The notes beneath the pieces are model-generated. The model worked only from the letters and a program-made list of their open reading frames with translations, did not search any database and was not told the DNA's origin. Shown piece after piece: positions 61,675 to 64,000 of a stretch of DNA of 64,000 bases. Position 1 is the stretch's first letter, and every line of letters begins with the position of its first letter. Source of the stretch: Leuctra nigra (taxonomy: Eukaryota > Arthropoda > Insecta > Plecoptera > Leuctridae); contig OW203764.1 of the NCBI GenBank assembly GCA_934045905.1, forward strand, positions 26,958,954 to 27,022,953, in the 5' to 3' direction. A program made the position numbers and the translations under genes.

Positions 61675-61926
61675 ATTCCTCGCTCTAGCCGCCAAAGACG
61701 TGACAGATCTTCTTCAGAGGAAGTCACTTCGTTTCTCACCCCGGAAATTCATGCATTTGAGGATTAGTATAATGATGACGTCGGCGCTTTTGCGGAACTG
61801 GAAGAGGAATTTCGCAGGCATGCAAGGATTGACGCGTATGGTGGTATACCACGCAACGGGCGTGTTTACATTATGATTCATACAAGCACTTACAAGAACG
61901 GTTCAAAAACAGAATACCGAAAATAG
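61675..61926 (+). pseudogene. Possible decayed coding segment beside the satellite
   Basis: Directly after the last satellite unit, one frame reads IPRSSRQRRDRSSSEE and onward to TAG at 61765-61767. It then continues open for 52 residues (YNDDVGAFAELEEEFRR and further) to TAG at 61924-61926. The acidic/basic alternation and lack of other stops look protein-like, but I do not recognise a family. Another frame is also open (61667-61876), so coding status is unresolved. If the first TAG is a mutation, this is a pseudogene or an exon remnant. No upstream exons were identified. Confidence 0.3.
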
Positions 61927-61978
61927 AACTAAACTTGTTATTGAAATACGTTTTTCGCTGTTAACCTTAGATAGATGT

Positions 61979-62084
61979 GAATAAATACCAACTGCAAGAT
62001 GAAAAGATTTTCCTTGAGTGGGATTCGAACCCACGACCTTCCGATTCCAGTCAGATGCTGTACCAACTGAGCCACCAAGGCAAA
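61979..62084 (-). mobile_element. tRNA-derived SINE, copy 3 (diverged)
   Basis: Third copy of the family, on the minus strand, with the B box GGTTCGAATCCCA on that strand and the shared tail preceding AGTTGG. The 5' outer-stem arm has been lost (the flank is AT-rich), and one base is missing from the anticodon region relative to the other copies, so this is the most degraded member. It lies about 300 bp beyond the large satellite. Confidence 0.75.
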
Positions 62085-63019
62085 TAAATAAAAGAATGAC
62101 TACAGCTGACTAGAAATGAATCGATATAATTTTGATTTTGGTCATAATAAGTAGTAGACACAATAAATTGAAGCAAATAACAGCAATAATATCATTAAAT
62201 TGCTTGATGATTTGCATGACAAGCCAGGTGACCTTGGCATGAAGCCAGGCACGAATGATTTATTTTATTTAATGTAAGAATCACACAATATTGTGATGAT
62301 CAGATATGATAAAATAAGATATGATTATGATATGAATATATCCCGATGATTAAAACACAAGGCTTTCAAGTAAGATTGGCATGCAAAATGACTTCGGGAA
62401 GGGACAGATCCATTTGTCAAGCTGTACAATTTTAGTTTTCAAAAATCGTTCCATATTTCAAAATTGCCACTCGAAAACTGATGTTTTCGGTCAGAGTAGT
62501 ATTTAATGTCCGATCGTCAATGGTAATTTCTTCATAAGACTTGTTGTCCGGGTGTTCTTTGGTATGCCGATCGTTTCGTCGACTCATTGACGCTCGGTGT
62601 CCCGAATCACAGCCTCCTATATAACTGGTAACTGAATGAATGTTCAGGCTCGACATTCATTTAGGAGGCCGATGTACAAGTAAATATAAAAGAACTGTCA
62701 AAAGTGTTTCCAAAGTTATTTTCCGCGATGTTTCACTAAAATCCATTTGTTTATGAACTAAAAACATGATAAATGTTTTGTCTTTACGAATAAACAAAAC
62801 AGAAGGGAAGATTGTGCGTTGACATCGACAAGTTAACTCCAGCTTACTCCAGGTAATGCTTTGATGACAAAATGTGAAATTGACATTGCTATTAAATTGG
62901 GCTGTATTTCTAGCTTACGAACGAAATAAGGCTCAGAGGAGACCTCCTCGGTCTTTTAAAATTATTGGATCTGAACGATGGGAAAGTAACTTTATAGGTA
63001 TATGACATTTACGGTTTTA
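62085..63019. other. Intergenic, no gene seen
   Basis: AT-rich, with ATATGAT-type low complexity at 62300-62340 and one 74-codon minus frame (62432-62656) lacking any motif. Confidence 0.5.
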
Positions 63020-63645
63020 TATTCGACACTAAAAGTTGCAAAACGCCACCTAGCGGAAAAAGTTAGCATCTATACCACGAGTACTTGGGCACATGCGCAC
63101 AGGGCGCGTTCAGGCAAGTCACTTAGATGTCAATCGTAACGAGTTCAGTAAAAGTTATAATTACATCGCGAAATAGCAGAAATTGATGAATACCTTAGTG
63201 TCAACAATCAAATACAATCGGCATATTTCATTATGTCACACATTCATTCAAATTCTTGTGAAAACGAGTTGTCTATTCACCAAAAATCACCATTTGACAG
63301 ATGCAAATTGTTTTTCTCACTGCCTTCTGAACACACATTTTTCTTGACGCCTCGTTCAAACAATTGCAATCTGTCAAATGCTGCTTTTGGTAGACAACTC
63401 GTTTTCACAAGAATTTGAATGAATGTGTGCTGTAATGAAATATGCCAATTGTATTTGATTTTTGACACTGAGGTAAGCATCAATTTCTGTTATTTCGCGA
63501 TGTATTTATAACTTTTTACTGAACTCGTTACGATTGACATCTAAGTGACTTGTATGTAAAAGTACGCACGCGCTGGGATTGTACTCGCGGGAGCGTCCAT
63601 CTTATATTTACTAGCGCACTCTCTAGGTACTTTTAGTGTCGAATA
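63020..63645. mobile_element. Palindromic mariner-like MITE 1
   Basis: TA (63020-63021), then TTCGACACTAAAAG, and at the other end CTTTTAGTGTCGAA followed by TA (63644-63645). The arms of about 300 bp pair over most of their length, for example CTTAGATGTCAATCGTAACG with CGTTACGATTGACATCTAAG, and ATTCTTGTGAAAACGAG with its complement. Centre near 63330. The TA flanks and 14-bp ends suggest Tc1/mariner mobilisation. The two small frames inside are mirror images. Confidence 0.75.
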
Positions 63646-63830
63646 GACCGATTTAAAAATTATCTAGGTTGCTCTGCTTTTCAAAAAATTTCACATGCAG
63701 CTTGGTTTTCCATATATCTATTGGTGTTTTACAACAATGGATAAAAACACCAACAGATATATGGAAAACCAAACTGCATGTGAAATTTTTTGAAAAGCAG
63801 AGCCACCTAGATAATTTTTAAATCGGTCTA
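63644..63830. mobile_element. Palindromic mariner-like MITE 2
   Basis: TA then GACCGATTTAAAAATTATCT on the left, and the exact complement followed by TA (63829-63830) on the right. The roughly 85-bp arms are almost perfect (GCTCTGCTTTTCAAAAAATT, CCATATATCT) around a short ACAACAATGGAT spacer. It begins at the same TA that ends the preceding element. Confidence 0.75.
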
Positions 63831-64000
63831 TAGGGAAGGTTGGTAGGCGGGAATAAATCGCCTGTGGGTAAGAAACATCCATCGTCGAACTAGGGATTAA
63901 GTTTTACAATTTTTCTGTAATTTACATTAGCTACCTACATAAATGAGTCTTTCCCATTATTTTATATAACAAAAGAAATGTAAAAAATATGAATGGATGA

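Overview
This window is AT-rich eukaryotic nuclear DNA from an arthropod. Only one protein-coding gene can be supported: an intronless forkhead transcription factor of the FoxC/crocodile type on the minus strand at 30052-31182. Its forkhead domain, N-terminus and C-terminal tail all point to an insect FoxC gene. The gene-poor context is dense in short non-autonomous transposons. Together with the style of the repeats this suggests a large hemipteran-like genome. A planthopper such as Nilaparvata is my guess, an inference from recalled repeat style rather than a demonstrated match. No bacterial operon, CRISPR array, functional rRNA or convincing functional tRNA gene is present.

Layout. 1-30000 is intergenic DNA with scattered elements: a tRNA-derived SINE (2440-2570), a Harbinger-like MITE (3412-3567), degraded copies of an approximately 1-kb repeat here called family H (4212-4640, 19650-20540), a GC-rich inverted repeat (5416-5537), a MITE (5864-6109), a foldback (10026-10184), a second SINE copy (11932-12045), a long palindrome (16585-16862), a 70-bp minisatellite (18920-19165) and a hAT-like MITE nested inside a family-H copy (19964-20428). 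30000-32500 is the FoxC gene with a CpG-rich 5' flank. 33000-58000 again holds intergenic repeats: further family-H copies (35740-36520, 44282-45179, 53431-54441), a 44-bp tandem repeat (35374-35637), two inverted copies of a 398-bp element carrying an ATG plus splice donor (36858-37255, 49546-49944), a hAT-like element with an 8-bp target duplication (40195-40668), a GTAACT-rich relative (42824-43253), tandemly duplicated SINE-like units (48093-48530) and several MITEs.

The most striking structure is a 2.49-kb satellite at 59183-61674. It contains 22 near-identical units of 113 or 114 bp. Diagnostic variants reveal an eight-unit higher-order duplication, and every unit carries a donor, branch-point and acceptor arrangement resembling a 58-nt mini-intron. 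At the right edge two palindromic TA-flanked MITEs (63020-63645 and 63644-63830) abut and share one TA dinucleotide.

The repeats give a relative chronology, because several elements are nested and older paralogues preserve versions of the empty sites. Apart from croc, no open frame looked like a recognisable protein. Exons of genes lying mostly outside the window could be missed by eye.
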